Positions 63,504 through 64,000 of a stretch of DNA of 64,000 bases are shown piece after piece. The stretch spans positions 186,001 to 250,000 of the forward strand of contig JACRJM010000007.1 of assembly GCA_016219965.1 (NCBI GenBank), written 5' to 3'. Source of the stretch: Candidatus Schekmanbacteria bacterium. GTDB taxonomy: Bacteria; Schekmanbacteria; GWA2-38-11; J061. The notes beneath the pieces were generated by a model. The model worked only from the letters and a program-made list of their open reading frames with translations. It was not told the origin of the DNA and did no database searches. Both the position numbers and the translations under genes were made by a program. Position 1 is the stretch's first letter. Each line of letters starts with the position of its first letter.

Positions 63504-64000
63504 CTAAAACTTCTCTTATCTTCTTCAGCAGATCTGATGGATTGGAGGGTTTCTGTATAAAATGCATGTCTTTGTCGAGGACACCATTCTGGCTGATAAC
63601 ATCAGCAGAATATCCGCTCATAAAGAGTGCCTTTATTCCCGGTTTGATCTTTTTTACTTCTCCGAACATTTCCCTACCATTTTTCTTAGGCATAATGATA
63701 TCTGAGATAATAAGGTTGATTTTCTCCCGGTATTCAGAAAATACTCTTATGGATTCATCTCCATCTGTCGCCTCAAAAACTTTATACCCAAACTCTTCAA
63801 GCAATAATCTTATAACGTTTCTGACAGCTTCATTGTCTTCAACTAAAAGGATTGTCTCATTGCCTGAAGGAATGGCAGTAGGTGCTTTATCTTCCCTGTG
63901 GTGAAAACTTGATTCTGACAAGGGAAGATATATTCTGAATATCGTTCCCTCACCGGTTTCGCTGTAAACATTAATAAAACCGTCATGCTGTTTGATTGTC
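63496..64000 (-). CDS. Hybrid sensor histidine kinase, 5' part outside window
   Basis: The frame runs open to the window edge. The first residues seen, KQHDGFINVYSETGEGTIFR, then IYLPL, are the end of a histidine-kinase ATPase domain. After a linker (SESSFHHRED...) comes a C-terminal receiver domain: TILLVEDNEAVRNV, phosphoacceptor Asp in LIISDIIMP, MSGYS and Lys in FIQKP. A stand-alone receiver starting at TTG 63921 is unlikely, as the upstream kinase sequence is in frame. The stop lies inside the modE remnant area. Confidence 0.88.
   Translation of the reverse strand, partial: TIKQHDGFINVYSETGEGTIFRIYLPLSESSFHHREDKAPTAIPSGNETILLVEDNEAVRNVIRLLLEEFGYKVFEATDGDESIRVFSEYREKINLIISDIIMPKKNGREMFGEVKKIKPGIKALFMSGYSADVISQNGVLDKDMHFIQKPSNPSDLLKKIREVLDT

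Noticed and set aside
63496-63921. Stand-alone CheY-like response regulator
   Set aside because: The frame continues upstream to the window edge with kinase ATPase-domain sequence in frame, so this is the receiver end of a hybrid kinase.

Overview
The window looks like a chromosomal segment of a Gram-negative, probably anaerobic, non-photosynthetic bacterium of moderate-to-low GC. The signs are lipoproteins with lipoboxes, a periplasmic HtrA protease, Tat signals, ferredoxin and siroheme-type proteins, a ferritin-like protein and molybdate/tungstate-type transport. Gene content would fit Desulfobacterota, Nitrospirota or a candidate phylum such as Schekmanbacteria; the sequence alone does not let me choose. 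I see no rRNA, tRNA, CRISPR array, phage or transposase gene.

Layout. 1-6.7 kb: the end of an alanine racemase gene (alr), then a minus-strand operon galU-hsp20-lon-yceD-rpmF-plsX. 6.9-8.9 kb: two exported proteins, one a lipoprotein with about eleven calcium-loop repeats, and a small membrane protein. 8.9-14.7 kb: a minus-strand operon for a GldA/F/G-like ABC system with DUF4340, DUF1844 and PlsC proteins. 14.8-20.8 kb: a heat-shock cluster dnaK-hsp20-dnaJ-grpE-grpE-dnaJ with two complete co-chaperone pairs and one dnaK. 21.2-29.0 kb: accessory region with a DUF169 protein, an SDR, small inverted-repeat elements, a broken toxin gene next to an intact antitoxin gene, a nucleotidyltransferase remnant, a bilin-reductase-like protein, a metallophosphoesterase, a PCP_red/sirohaem-type/ferredoxin protein, an MBL hydrolase and a class I O-methyltransferase. 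29.0-38.9 kb: PHP, M50 and rhomboid proteins, a flippase-like protein, a B12-radical SAM enzyme, PgeF, a cNMP-binding protein, an AI-2E family permease and a TMTC-like glycosyltransferase flanked by a duplicated scrap of the permease gene. 38.9-49.5 kb: an NtrBC-like pair, a class II aldolase-like protein, HtrA, OsmC, a ferritin-like protein, UspA and ClpB. 49.5-54.4 kb: a 14-repeat LVIVD propeller protein, YgiQ and a degenerate GGDEF protein. 54.5-57.1 kb: a second bilin-reductase-like/PCP_red cassette with a Tat-exported third member. 57.3-64 kb: membrane proteins, an SDR, ArsR plus methyltransferase, modABC with a modE remnant, and the end of a hybrid histidine kinase gene.

The candidate new system is the pair that occurs twice: a ferredoxin-dependent bilin reductase-like protein (24706-23984 and 56208-55501, minus strand) with a protein that joins a PCP_red-like N-terminus, the cysteine motifs of a sirohaem sulfite/nitrite reductase half, and a 2x[4Fe-4S] ferredoxin (27131-26202 and 57141-56230). 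In a genome segment with no photosynthesis genes this points to an electron-transfer pathway acting on a tetrapyrrole or a similar cofactor. The assignment rests on motif reading; the substrate is unknown.

The rest is dominated by protein quality control (Lon, ClpB, HtrA, three chaperone families, two intramembrane proteases) and envelope functions. Several scars (modE, parE, nucleotidyltransferase, AI-2E permease) and a 122-124 bp inverted-repeat family show that the accessory parts have been rearranged.
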